Assembly (NCBI GenBank): GCA_021613335.1
Contig: JAJTWR010000260.1
Coordinates: forward strand, 1,739,501 to 1,803,500
Origin: Whitmania pigra
Taxonomy: Eukaryota > Annelida > Clitellata > Hirudinida > Haemopidae
Length of the DNA stretch: 64,000 bases
Direction: 5' to 3'
In this document: positions 12,663 through 24,460 of the stretch, one piece after another
Position numbering within the stretch: the stretch's first letter is position 1
Layout of the letters: every line of letters begins with the position of its first letter
The notes under the pieces: model-generated
Databases searched by the model: none
Seen by the model: the letters and a program-made list of their open reading frames with translations, nothing else
Told to the model about the DNA's origin: nothing
Translations under genes and position numbers: made by a program

Positions 12663-15600
12663 ATGATTAAACGATCAAGAAACATAGTTGAAAACATGAT
12701 GACTCTTGTGCTTTTTATTTGCTCGTCGACTGCCAATCAGGAGAGAGGTTGGTTTTGGTTAATTTTAATTTTAAAACAATTCCTGGCAATCTTGAATGGC
12801 AATTTGAGACCAAACAAACATCAAACTTTAACTAATAAAACTTAATTATTTATATCATTTATAATAAAACTTTACCGAAACAACTTGCGAATTCATTAAG
12901 TTCATTTCCTAATAAATAACCAACTAAGATTGTTTAGAGATGAATTAAATGCAAATGAATGAAATTAATGAATCCATATTAACAATATTTTTACACTCCT
13001 TTTTCACAACAGCTCTGGATTTTTGCATGCACGAGTCCTTCAACGCCAATTGTTCTTCAGGAAGACACGTCATTCTCATGACGTCAGCGCTGTATGGGAG
13101 GATGGAGGTTGGCAGGTGCATAAGTGAGGACCTGAGCGTGGGATGTTCTGCCAACGTGCTCATGTACATGGACACCTGGTGCACCATGAGAGCCTCGTGC
13201 AACGTCAGCGTCAGAAACTTCGTCGACATCCACCCCTGTCAACGAGACTTCACCTCCTTCTTGAAGGCAGCATTTCGTTGCATTCGAGGTCGGCATTTTC
13301 TCTTGCAATTCACGCAAGCCTCCAATTCACCTCCGTGAATGCCATCGTTCGTCCATTCCCGTTCGAAGGGCAGTCTCTTGGCATTACTTTTGCGCTGATC
13401 ACGTGGACTATGAATTGATCGCATTATTGGTGCATGAGAATCATTCCGTGGTGGTTTTACAATGTGATGAATCGATGCATAGTGAATTGATACCGTGATG
13501 AACTATCGTGAAATGAACGAGTGAGGTTTTGTTCGCAACAGACTTGACGAGAAGCAAGATTTTGAGCAGTCGATTGATGGAGCGTGGTTGAAAGAACGTG
13601 CTTGATTGATGGGTTGACGGATGGACAGATGTCGATGATGGATGGACTGGCTCTAATAATGTTCCACACGCAGTGCTCTTGTATGGGATTAGTGCAGCCC
13701 CGCCGGGAGTCAATATGGGCGCTAATTATGGGTCTTTGAAACCTGGATTGAATTCAAAGAAGGTTTCTTTCCTCTTCAGTTCAATCCATCCCTCCGATCT
13801 GCCCCAACACCGGAGTCGTCGAAGCGGAGAGCGGATCGGGTCACATTTTCACCGAAGAACGTCTTGGGTGGTCGACAAGGTGCCCGTGGAAGATTAAAGG
13901 AGAACGAGGTCAGCAGATTCTGCTGAAGGTCATTTTCGTCCATCAAAGTAAGCAGCAGCAGGATGAGATAAAGAGGAAGCTTTTTAAAAGTCTTGCAATT
14001 CAAAGGCACGGGATTCCTCTCTCCTCTCAAAACATCGGACGAAGAGGTTCCGTGCAGTTCTTCACTTTTCATGATCAAAGACGGGGAAGATGAGCAGTTC
14101 AAACAACTGGCAGTTTGTTGGCGGCGGAGGAGAGAGATGCTCCTGCATACGTCACGAAGTCACGTGATATTCGTGTATCTTCAGAGCGCAGAAGACGTTG
14201 CCATGAAAATTCTAATCGGCTACGAAGGTTTCAACGTTTTTTCATCATTATTATTTCATCATTTTTTTCGTTTATTACTACTAAAATTACTAATTAAAAT
14301 AATGTTTATTAATAAGAATTATTACTAATTAAAATAATTTTTATTAATGCATAGAATTACTAATCTTTTTCTTATTATTATTTAATCGAATTATTGTTCT
14401 TAATTTGACCGATTGCAACATGCAACTTGGAACTAACATCAACTTAATAAGGATGTTTGAAAAAATTCAATTTTAAGCGAACCGCGCGCAAATATTTACT
14501 TTTCGTCCTCGACAATTGAATGTTAAACCCACCCACATTGGAATAATTCCATGTCAAAATAACTCAATTCCATGACAAAATAACTTACACCACGAATCCC
14601 TTAAATTTCCTTGCCGGCAGTAATCCCATTAAACTGTCAGAAAGCCTGCAATTGCATTTTTCGAGGTGACAAAAAGAACCCCTGATTTTCTGCAACAAAG
14701 CATGCTTTCTTTTCTGTAATCACGATAAAAACATAAGCCGTCGTGAGAAATGAAGCTGTTCTTTAAGAACAGACAAATGAATGACAAATCGCTGTCTTGC
14801 ATCACATTGCATTGACGTGAATAAGAAGATAATTTACAACCTTATCACGTTGCCTGCTTCGCATCGATAACGAAAGAACCTTTCAACCATTCATGCTTCC
14901 TCCATTCATCCATTAATTAATGAATTCATTCATTCATTCGTTCATTCCTGATCCGTGGTTCCGAGTTAAAGTAAAAGTTGAAATGTTTCCAGCGATTGGA
15001 TGCGGACATCTCGAGGTGCATGGAAATGCATGGATGGAGAGAAAAGGTTCGAATGCCGTGGTGAAGTGCAACGACACGCAACACACCTGGTACTTGACCT
15101 GCCAACACAACAAATGGGTTGGACAATTAGGAAACTGTTCCAGAGGTTTCAAAATATTGTTATTCATTTAATAGTAGTACCAAAAACAACAACAACAACA
15201 ACAACAAAAGACTTATTGTCGAATATCTTGAAAATGCAAACTGCTCAAAAATAAATTTAAAAAATAATTTTAAAAAGTCACTCATTCTTCTCAAAAGCGT
15301 TGAGGTCGCAGAAAGAAGAAGAAAAAGATGAGGCACAGGTTACCCAAGGTTGGAATGTCATTCCATGTCCTCATAATTATTATAACTAAATAAATATCCA
15401 TTCTTTAATAAATTAATAGAAGTGATGATGATAATTAATCGATTAATTAACATCCATTAATTATTTTAATTCACGATTATTTAAACTTTCAATAATTAAC
15501 TAATATTTTATATCAAATTGCTTTAATCGGAATTTTAATGGAAATCTTTATGTTTGTTTAGTCTTTCTTTCACTGCAGCAAATAATTTTAAAAAAATTTT

Positions 15601-16838
15601 AATTTTATTAATTCTCAAATTTGATAAAAAAAAAACTTTATTTTGCTTATTTGCGTCGGAAAATAAATTAATAATAACAGTTTTAAAATTAGTTACTGCC
15701 AACACATGATGTATTTAATAATATTGTTTAAGCAATAGGCAATAAAAGTATAAGAGATATATCAATAAATTTCCATGATTGTTTTCCATTGTTGTGATTT
15801 TTAAAGGCTTCTTGTGTTAATGTAAAAACTGGTATGATTACCTTTAATATGTTCTTTAATCTTCAACCTGTTTCTTATATTTGTATTTGAATGTTTTGGT
15901 TCTAACTCAACATCTTTTAATTTCTCTTTTCAAAATTAATGAACGCATTCATGACTATATATACAGTTAAACATTAATGGTAATAATGAACAAAACAAAA
16001 ATATTGTTTTAAGACATTTCAAGATTGCACACTTTTTGTGAGCGCTTAAATTAGTGAGCATTTGAATGATGACCACTCAGAAAATTAATCTTAAAATAAC
16101 ACTTGAAGAAAAGCCACCAATACAATTTAATTTTCCGAGATAATTAAAAAGTATTTTTCGGATTGAAACAGGATGACACTGTAATTACTTAAAGTTAGAT
16201 CACCTTTCCATTCGTTAAGGTGTGATGACAGCCATCTTGGTTGGAATATTACTTGGAGTTCTTACTGGACTTTTTTTGCTCCTCATTGTTTTACATTCGA
16301 AAAGAAGGTAATGCTTCAACACATGTTTCGTAATAACATTCATAACATTTCTTGTGACTGGCTAAAAATTACTTGAAAATGTTTTTACGAAAGAGGTCCG
16401 TCGGAGATGAAATCAGTCGAAGAAACAAAAAGCAGGAAAAGGAGGCAAAACAATCTGCAAACGAGACTCCTTCGCAACTCGAGTGTCATGAAAGTTTCAA
16501 ATTTGTTGATGCAGGAAATGACGTCACATGAAAGATTTCTCTTGCAAGACGTTGACACCAATTCGGAATCATCTCCCTACAACTGCAAACCACGAAACTA
16601 CAAAACCCACAACAATAATAATAATAATAACAACAGGACAATTTGCTGCCATGAAATTCCAACTGACATCGGTTGCGATGACGACAATTTCCCGCCAAAA
16701 CATTCAGACGACTACCACCGAGTTGTCATGCACAATCTCCCATTGATTCAACACTCGACTGATCTTTCATTTAACCACTCCTTTGAGCTTAACCAAGAAC
16801 CGCGAAGTTGCCTCATATGCATGGAGAGTTCAAGTTGA
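12663..16838 (+). CDS. Single-pass receptor: SUEL lectin + CUB + sushi + transmembrane + long tail
   Basis: Seven exons join in one frame of 1437 nt (478 residues): 12663-12747, 13013-13288, 13780-13947, 14006-14227, 14993-15145, 16220-16307, 16394-16838. Residues 1-26 look like a signal peptide (hydrophobic TLVLFICSSTA). Residues about 30-119 are a SUEL/galactose-binding lectin domain with its cysteine pattern (CMHESF, SALYGR, GRC, CNVSV, HPCQRDF, FRC). Residues 128-250 read as a CUB domain (CPNTG, GWSTRCPWKIKGERGQQILL, HTSRSHVIFVYLQ), and 251-301 as a four-cysteine sushi (CCP) module. TAILVGILLGVLTGLFLLLI is the membrane span (about 305-325), followed by a basic stop-transfer run and a 150-residue cytoplasmic tail with an Asn run. 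All extracellular introns are phase 1, as in shuffled modules. SUEL plus one membrane span recalls the EVA-1/EVA1C guidance co-receptors, but the CUB and sushi modules differ. Ligand unknown. The 58-bp intron 13948-14005 and the acceptor at 16394 are chosen by frame. Confidence 0.85.
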
Positions 16839-17298
16839 ATGTTTCATTATTCTTGTCCAATTGTTTTATTAGACGAGGCTATATTACAAAAGAAATCTTC
16901 AGTTGGCAATAATCCAAAACAGACATCAAATAACTTCAGAGCAATGATTTCACAAGTCTTGAAAGTAGCGCATCGAAACTTCTGAACACTAATTTGAATA
17001 AACTGTAGAAGAACGCATTTAACAGATACGAACAGTTTCAAAACGTTTATTTTCAAACAGTCAGATCACTCGTCGGTTGTAGGTACCTTACGATTAAAAA
17101 CTTTTTAACATTTTAAAATTAGGTACCCTTTCGTAGAAGTTGTAATCTATCGTACAAACGAAGTGAAATGCAACATTCGAAGACTGTTTCATGACTCTCC
17201 TTACGAATAACGGAAGCCAACTTAAAGCCATATCGGACTTTTATAAATTAAATGAATTGGTAAGTTAGTGACCTGAATAATTCTTAAACATATTGCAG

Positions 17299-17473
17299 TC
17301 TCCCTTAAGCTACCGTTTTATCCTTTACCGTATCCTGGCATTGACCGAGAAAGTGGAGCTCATCATCAACAGAAAGATTTCCTCTTTAATTTAGTCTTCC
17401 CCCAACTTTACAGTGGCCCTGAAGTTCCAATAGAATATAAGCCATTCAATACTTCAACAATCGAGTCCGTTAG
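17299..17473 (+). other. Possible orphan coding exon
   Basis: An acceptor (ATATTGCAG) and a donor (AG then GTAATG) flank 175 bp that is open in one frame (58 codons, including PLPYPGIDRESGAHHQQ and YSGPEVPIEYKPF). The phases would be 1 in and 2 out. It lies 460 bp beyond the stop of the lectin receptor. It could be an alternative 3' exon of that gene or belong to a gene interrupted by the neighbouring hAT remnant. I do not recognise the peptide and found no partner exon. Confidence 0.3.
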
Positions 17474-17799
17474 GTAATGACGTGTTACATTATAATGATA
17501 CTTATCATTGCCTTGCAAGTTTTTAGATCAACTTCATCGCAAAAACATCTGACTATTTTTGCAATTGGTTAATTGCACTACGAACAAGTTTACTATGAAT
17601 TTTTAAGTTTAAAGTGTCGGTTAAAAGTTTCAATAAACCAAAAGTAGGAATGTCTTAGCGAAATCCACTTCAAAAATCATTTCGACACCTTCGCTGTCTC
17701 AATCCACTTTAATACCACAACTGTTTCTACCAAAGTTCAAGCACAAACCTTGGGCGCATTGTAAAGCTAAATAAGCACAACTAGGAATTGATTGTTGCC

Positions 17800-18690
17800 G
17801 TAAGTACTCCAAAAATGTACTTAAGTATAAGTACAAAGTGCTTGGGGCTGAAGGTACTTATAAGTACAGGTATAAGTCGATGTACTTAAGTATAAGTATA
17901 AGTACTTTTGGGGACCTTCATTGACCAGAAATAATATTCGATATCTTCAATACAATGTTAAGACAAGTGTAACAGAATTTACATTTATCAATAAAATTGT
18001 TTATTTTTCTTTAAAAGAAGCAGTGTTTCAAAATATTTGTCACAGAGTCTGTTACGCTGAGGAGTCAGTATAAGACCAGCTTGACTGAATAGTCTTTCAA
18101 CAGGTGCAGATGATGAACAGCAGCAATTATAAAAGCTTTCATCTTGAAGTTTATTGCTATGCTCTCAAATTTCAAAATATGTCCAAACCTTTTCTGCATT
18201 CCAGCCTGAATAGCTATTATTAAACTTGCAACATATGGTGTGTAGTGTTGGCAGAATGGAACCAAAATAAGCTCCAGATGTGTCTTCTCCTTGTAAATTA
18301 TCCAGAGCTTGTGCAATTGGTCTCATTACTTCAATCCATTCCTCCAAGAAAATGAAGTCTTGAGAGCTGAACTTTGGCAGCTGCAATCGTTCCATCACGA
18401 TATTAACTATGTCCTTCATATCATAGATGGCTCTATAACTGTTAAATGCAGAGTTCCAACAAAGAGACAGGCATATAGTAAAGGAAACGCCAAAGATTAG
18501 AAATCAATAGATTAGGACTTTAATTTTTAAAAAAATTTAAAAGTACAACAAATGTACTTATTAATAAGTATTAAAAATGTATTTAAAGTACAAGTACTAA
18601 GTACACAATCGTGAAAGGACTTAAGTATAAATGCTCAAGTACAACATATGTACTTAAGTACTCGTTTACTTAAGTAATCGGCTAATTTGG
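17800..18690 (-). mobile_element. Degenerate hAT transposon with transposase fragments
   Basis: On the minus strand 18165-18419 encodes FIFLEEWIEVMRPIAQALD, typical of the hAT transposase core. About 18110-17960, in another frame, encodes PVERLFSQAGLILTPQRNR, the C-terminal hAT dimerisation region. The two pieces are separated by a frameshift and stops, so the gene is dead. Both flanks (17800-17925 and 18540-18680) are crowded with copies in both orientations of TACTTAAGTA / AAGTACAAGTA, the sub-terminal repeats seen in this kind of element. The 5' zinc finger and catalytic Asp region are missing. Confidence 0.8.
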
Positions 18691-18699
18691 TTATGGTTA

Positions 18700-19810
18700 T
18701 ACTATCTCTGGTTATAACCATTACTCAGCTCGGCTCGGCTTAACTACAAATCAGCTGGCGGCTCTCATGTCTATTACATAACGCTCAATGCCGTTTGCTG
18801 GATGGCAGACGTTTGCGGCGATCGTGTGAAGTTTAGCGACTGGCTTACAGGCTGGTTGGATACAAAGTAGCAACTGGATGGAACCAGCCATTTACGTTAT
18901 TTAACAATGTAAATTGTACAAATGAAATGTACATGATAAGGATGTCATTATTCGATGACCCACAAAGCATGTTTTGTTCCGAAGATCTTATTGACCCAAC
19001 CCCCCAGTTTTAATGATTTAAAATAAGAGTTACTGTGTAACGGACATTGACTCGTCATTACATACATCAAAATGTTTGCAATTTTATGTTTATAAGCAAT
19101 TTTATCATCAGCAAATGACTGGATGATCATTAAAATATCTGCCAGTCTCAATGAACAGAAAAATGTATTTTGACAATTTCCAGGCATCATTCTCAACAAA
19201 ACATACATAGGCTCCAAATGTCTCATGAACCATCATAACAGAGCAAATCACTTAAACATTAAATGAATGCCATCACTTCCCTTAAAATTCTTCGAAAGAG
19301 TGCAATCTGAGATCAACATTGGCTTGGGAAGCAAACGAGTTTGGAAATGCAAACTTAAACAACTTTAAAACGTATTAAACCTGACAAAACGGAACTATTT
19401 ACAAGGACAGTTTCTATTTATGCACATAATCCGACGTCAACTTCAACAAACATGATGGCGAAAAACATGGAAAACCTTTGAACTTGAAACAAATTATTGT
19501 TCTCAACAAGAAAACTTCATAAACCATGAAAATGCATGTTAATTCAAATGTGCTGGAGTCAAATTACTGATATGTTACCTTTGCCTTGCACCAAGGCAAC
19601 TTATAATTTCTTGCATATTGTCTGCTTTGTGATTCTTCAAAATTATTCAATAGCTGCACATTGACCAGCTTCTGAATAATAACTATTACTTAAAGACTTA
19701 AAAAGCACGTCGCCTGCTTCCGTCAAGCACAAATTTGGAATAGTTCTTGAAAATGCTGAAGCTAAAATCTATTTTTATCTAAAAAATTTGCCTGAAGAGG
19801 TAAACAATGA
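18700..19810. other. Spacer or 3' UTR region of the VAP gene
   Basis: No recognised gene. A 92-codon minus-strand open frame at 18948-19226 has no motif and no splice context that I trust. It lies downstream of the VAP stop and may be part of its 3' UTR. Confidence 0.35.
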
Positions 19811-19818
19811 GATGCTCG

Positions 19819-21796
19819 TTACACGACAAACTTTCCTAACGCAATTCCGACAATGATGGAAACTATGGCAATTAGTATGGCTGCCAAGTAGCTAAGGTGG
19901 CTTAAAGGTTGTTTTGAATGTATTGTTATCCTCGAAGGAAAAGTGCCCTCCTGAAAAAAGTTCAACATTTATGAATTAGTACGTTTGAATCGAAAAATAA
20001 ACGACATTGAGCATCACTTCTTCTCATCTGCAACCAGTCTTAACTTGAACCTTAACATGAACACAACAAGCACAAAATGCATTCTAGATTCATGATGAGG
20101 TTATGATCACTGACCCAGGTAATAACTATTAAAACAGATGCAAACTAAAGACTGGTGATCACAATATCATCTCATTAGACAATCTCGTAATTGTATCCAA
20201 AAACTTTGGTCTAAAAACCATCACTTTTCTCATTGCAAAGGAATGATTTGTCAAATTCTCATTAACAATCCATAAGCCACATTATTACATCAAAATTGAA
20301 AAATTCACATCTTACAAACATCACATGTGAATGCCCAAATAAATATAATACGATACTATACTGATTTAAATATTAAAATATGATTTCACTATCAAATTCA
20401 TTAATCTCACAAGGATTAAGAAATGAAATCTAATTCATTTAACAAATTATAATCACTTAAGCAAATATCACCTTCAACTTTCTGTTTTCTGCAATCAAAG
20501 CTCTCTTTTCCAGGTTCAATTGTTCATCATTTGGTTTCTGAAGAAAAAATTATTTCCAAAAGAAATGAATTGCAATCATTTAAATATTCTGAAATACTCA
20601 CCTCCCCGATGTCGAAGACACATTTCAATTTGTGCTCGGAAACTTCGGCCGGATCCACGTCCTTCCACTAAAACATTTGATTTTGAATTTTAAACATTTT
20701 CTTGTGAAAAATTGTTTGCAACATTCTTATATTTGCATTAAGCATCATACATAATGTACATTTCAAATCAGTAAATTCAAGTGATTATGAAGATTGTTAA
20801 ATATTTTAAATACTTTCAATTGTTAAGTGCAATAAAATCTCTTCATAAACTTGATCCTACTATAAAGTTTATAAGAATCATTTCCCACATTAGATTGAGA
20901 ACTCAAATTAAAAATTAAAATATTAAAAGTGGTGAACAATAACAGCTGAGATAATAAACAATAAAATAATAAATAATTAAAAATTTAGACCAATTTATGT
21001 ATTTACCCCAGTACTTACATTTGCCAATATGACATGAATTTCTGCAAATTATATCGAACTAAAATATGTGATGATTTACAAATAAAGGCTAACTGACAAT
21101 AAATTTACAATATTAATCAGAGTTAATAAAAGTTTAATTTACATTTTGTTTAATAAACATTTTGAAGTTGAGTATGACCTTATTAACAAATGAAAACTCA
21201 CTAAAACCTCAGGATTGTCAACAGGATCAGCACCAACCACAATAGACTGAATAAGAAACTTGTGCTTTAGTTTTTCACTTGAGACATAATTGAATGGTTG
21301 AAGCATGACTGCCAAAAAGTTATACAGCAAGTAAATTTCTACAATTGCTTTTAATTATCATTAAAGAAAATTTCTTGAATCAAAGTACCTGTTATTATTA
21401 CTTTTTGCCCTGGCTTGACAAATCCGCAATTCGGACGAACACAGTACTGCTTAGGGGCAGTAGTTTTGACTTTGAAACATATCATTTTTTGAGAAGTATT
21501 TGACAAAAAAATTTCAGCATTTACAATTTCTGTAAATGGACCTGGGAAAATTTTCAAATTATGTAAGATCTATTCAAGGACGCTGCAATCCACGCAAGCA
21601 ACCGTCTTCAACATGCTATTTCGCAGACTAAGACTCGGCTTTTATTATATTTGATGACAGCACAAGATGCTTTGACATTAACATGAAATCATGGGTTTAG
21701 TGATTTCTGGGGCTATCAAAAACGATAAATGTATTTGCGGACACTTATACCTTCAAACTTTAAATCGGTCTTGGGCTCGATCTGTAGGAATGCCAT
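19819..21796 (-). CDS. VAMP-associated protein (VAP), ER membrane contact-site receptor
   Basis: Six exons, in order of transcription: 21796-21751, 21541-21389, 21308-21202, 20667-20602, 20537-20472, 19950-19819, giving 189 residues. The MSP domain fills residues 1-125: start MAFLQIEPKTDLKFEGPFTE, then LSNTSQKMICFKVKTTAPK (the most conserved VAP stretch), YCVRPNCGFVKPGQKV, LQPF and KLKHKFLIQSIV. VAPs sit in the ER and recruit lipid-transfer proteins through FFAT motifs that dock on the MSP surface. A short coiled-coil segment (EQLNLEKRALIAENRKLK) and a C-terminal membrane anchor (SYLAAILIAIVSIIVGIALG) follow. The protein is shorter than the usual 240-250 residues because the linker between MSP domain and anchor is short. 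It cannot be assigned to VAPA or VAPB. Confidence 0.94.
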
Positions 21797-22649
21797 TTTG
21801 AAGCGCAACACAACAGTTTATTCCACCGGTGGAACCGCAAACCTCCCCATAAAATTATAATGGACCAATCTGCTAAAATAACGTAATTTCCAAAGAGATC
21901 AAATAAGCTGAACTTTTTCAAAACTATTTACAAATTGCTAAATTTATTTTCGTCTCAAACTATAATAAAACATCTATAAAAATGTTCACATGACATAATA
22001 CAAAAAAATCAACTTTAGCAGCCCTTCACTTTTAAAAACAAATATCTTCTCCAATAGTTGGTTAATTTTATCAAGAAGGAAGAAAGGTAACATTTAACAA
22101 ATTCTAGGAATTGGACTATTTTCATCAAAAGATACGGTGCCCCAACTAAAATCTAAACAAAAATTTTGATCATTTAAAAAAATCAACCTCAGAAGGTAAT
22201 TAAAAAGAAATAGGATAAGACGTCATTACATCTATTTATTTTATAATTTAAAAGTTTGTTCGATCCTGTTAAGTGCCTACTGGTTTTCAATATTCTGCAT
22301 ATTTTTGCTTTTTGCTTAATTTATAAATCTTTTTCAAAAACACTCAATGAATTCAATATTTCCTTAACTAATAAACTTATACACATCGTAGCAACAATAA
22401 CGCACTAAGGGTCAAGGCTGACATGACATCCCAGCAAACACAAGAAATAGCGATCCTCCTGGCACCAGTCGGGTCCCTCTAGTGTAGTCATATAAGTAAT
22501 ATAGGTAATTACAAGTATTTGCTAAATGTTTATATTATAGATATTTCAGTAATTATAAATAAGGTATACCGTATACCCGTCTCAATCCCGACATTTTGCA
22601 ATGCCATAACCGGTCAATATTATTAATTTATTAATGGCATTATCATTAC

Positions 22650-22707
22650 CATCATCATCAGGCATCATTATTATTATCATCGGTCATCATTATCATCATC
22701 ATCGTCG

Positions 22708-22739
<32 letters not shown>

Positions 22740-22800
22740 ATCATCATCGTTATCATCATCATCATCAACATTATCGTTATCATCATCATTATCGTCTTCA
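22650..22800. repeat. ATC/CGT trinucleotide microsatellite
   Basis: A mixed run of TCATCA, TCGTCA and TTATCA trinucleotides. Open frames through it are low-complexity and not genes. Confidence 0.9.
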
Positions 22801-23212
22801 GACTGCACGATCCCCGACGGGCTGTGTTTGCTGGGATCACAGTGATTATTATAATTGTTTATTAATTTTCTTCTTATTATTATTATTACCCAATAAATTG
22901 AGAGAACTCATAATTATTAAGTTAAATTTTATAAGAATTTTTTCTTCTATTGAAAATTACAATTGTTGAAATAACTTCAGCGAAAATTAAAAAAGATTTG
23001 AATGACAAATCATGATCGGCAATGTAATAATGATAATATCAATAGAACAATACCCGCTTTTTCACTGCTTCTTCATGCATGAATCGGTGACCGGTTGTTT
23101 TATTTCGTTTTAAACCCAAAAATGAAGTTTTTACCGGAATCCATTTTTTAACGCAGGCTTTGGAATGGTGCTTATCAAATCGTGTATGTGATAACAACTC
23201 GTTGTTATAAAG

Positions 23213-24215
23213 ATACTGTTGCAGAGACTCCAGTCTGACTTTGGAATTGATGATATTGCACTCTCCTGGCTACAATCTTACCTTTCCAACAGAACCCAAT
23301 ATGTTAAACTCGGCGATCACTCCTCCCCTCCAGTTGAACTACTTGCCGGTGTTCCTCAAAGCTCTCTTTTGGAACCTTTGCTTTTCACAACCTCTGACCC
23401 TTCACCTTTGTCTGACATTATTCATAACTTCGACATATCCTTCCATTAATACGCAAATGACACAAGGCTTTTCTCTATCCTCTCCAGCCATATCATCTCA
23501 GGTCAACTCGAAAATCTGCAGAAGCGCACGGATGCCACCAATGATTGGCATCTCGTTAACTTTCTCCAACTGAATACGCAGAAATCCGAAATTATGTTCA
23601 TTGACACACCCACTTGCTTGGAAACTTTGTTGCCTCCTTTTTCCATAAGCGTCGCTGGCACCCTCCTTCCTTCCTCTACTGCTTTCAAGCTCCTCGGTGT
23701 TATTTTTGATTCACAACTCACCTTTAAAGAACATTCCGCTTTTATTATCAAATCCTGCAATCATCTCATCTGGGCGATGTAACTCTCTTCTTTATGGCAG
23801 ATCTGCTTCTTTAATTCAATACTTGCAACGCGTCCAAAACAGGCCTGCCTGTTCTCCTCAGCCATACCCTCAAAAGCATGCACTGCACTGGTTGCCGATT
23901 GATAGTCATATCACTTTCAAAATCACCCTCATGACGTATTCCACTCTAGCGACATCCACCCCACCTTATCTCCATCAACTAATAGATCGCCGCCAACACC
24001 TGGTCTTTGCTCATCGTCCACCATTCAATTTCACCAACCGGTACGTAAATCATCCCTCTCAAACAGAGGCTTCTCGTACGCCTCTCCAGCTGGCTGAAAC
24101 AGACTCCCTCACAGCCATCCCTGGAACTCTTCAAGCGTCAGGACCTCATGGGACAGCGAAGACACAAGGTGCCTCTGACGCACATGACACTTTATAAATT
24201 AATTATTATTAAAGC
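23213..24215 (+). mobile_element. 5'-truncated, mutated L2/CR1-like LINE (reverse transcriptase C-terminal half)
   Basis: The plus strand encodes reverse transcriptase pieces in three frames: LQRLQSDFGIDDIALSWLQS and ELLAGVPQSSLLEPLLF (where VPQGSVLGP is usual), a YANDT in place of the catalytic YADDT, then QKSEIMFID, FKLLGVIFDSQLTFKEHS, and a C-terminal domain with ALHWLPIDSHITFKI and TPPYLHQLI. Stops, frameshifts and internal deletion show it is inactive. It begins abruptly near 23213, a 5' truncation typical of LINEs, and ends in ACTTTATAAATTAATTATTATT. The same 3' end occurs as a tiny solo tail at 58418. Confidence 0.88.
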
Positions 24216-24460
24216 TTTTGCTTTGACCTTTGACACTTTAACTTCCAACACTTATCTATTATATTTGTTGTGCTAAATTTTCATCTATCAACTTGTTGTG
24301 TTGAAATATTTCTGATCTCATTCCAAACATTAAGCACATTTTTGATATATTTAAAATAATTTCCTGACGATATTCTTAAATTAGATGCAAAATTAATAAG
24401 TTAAAAATTGTCTTTCATAGAAAATGGTCAGATAAAACGTTTCACAATATAATTATATTA

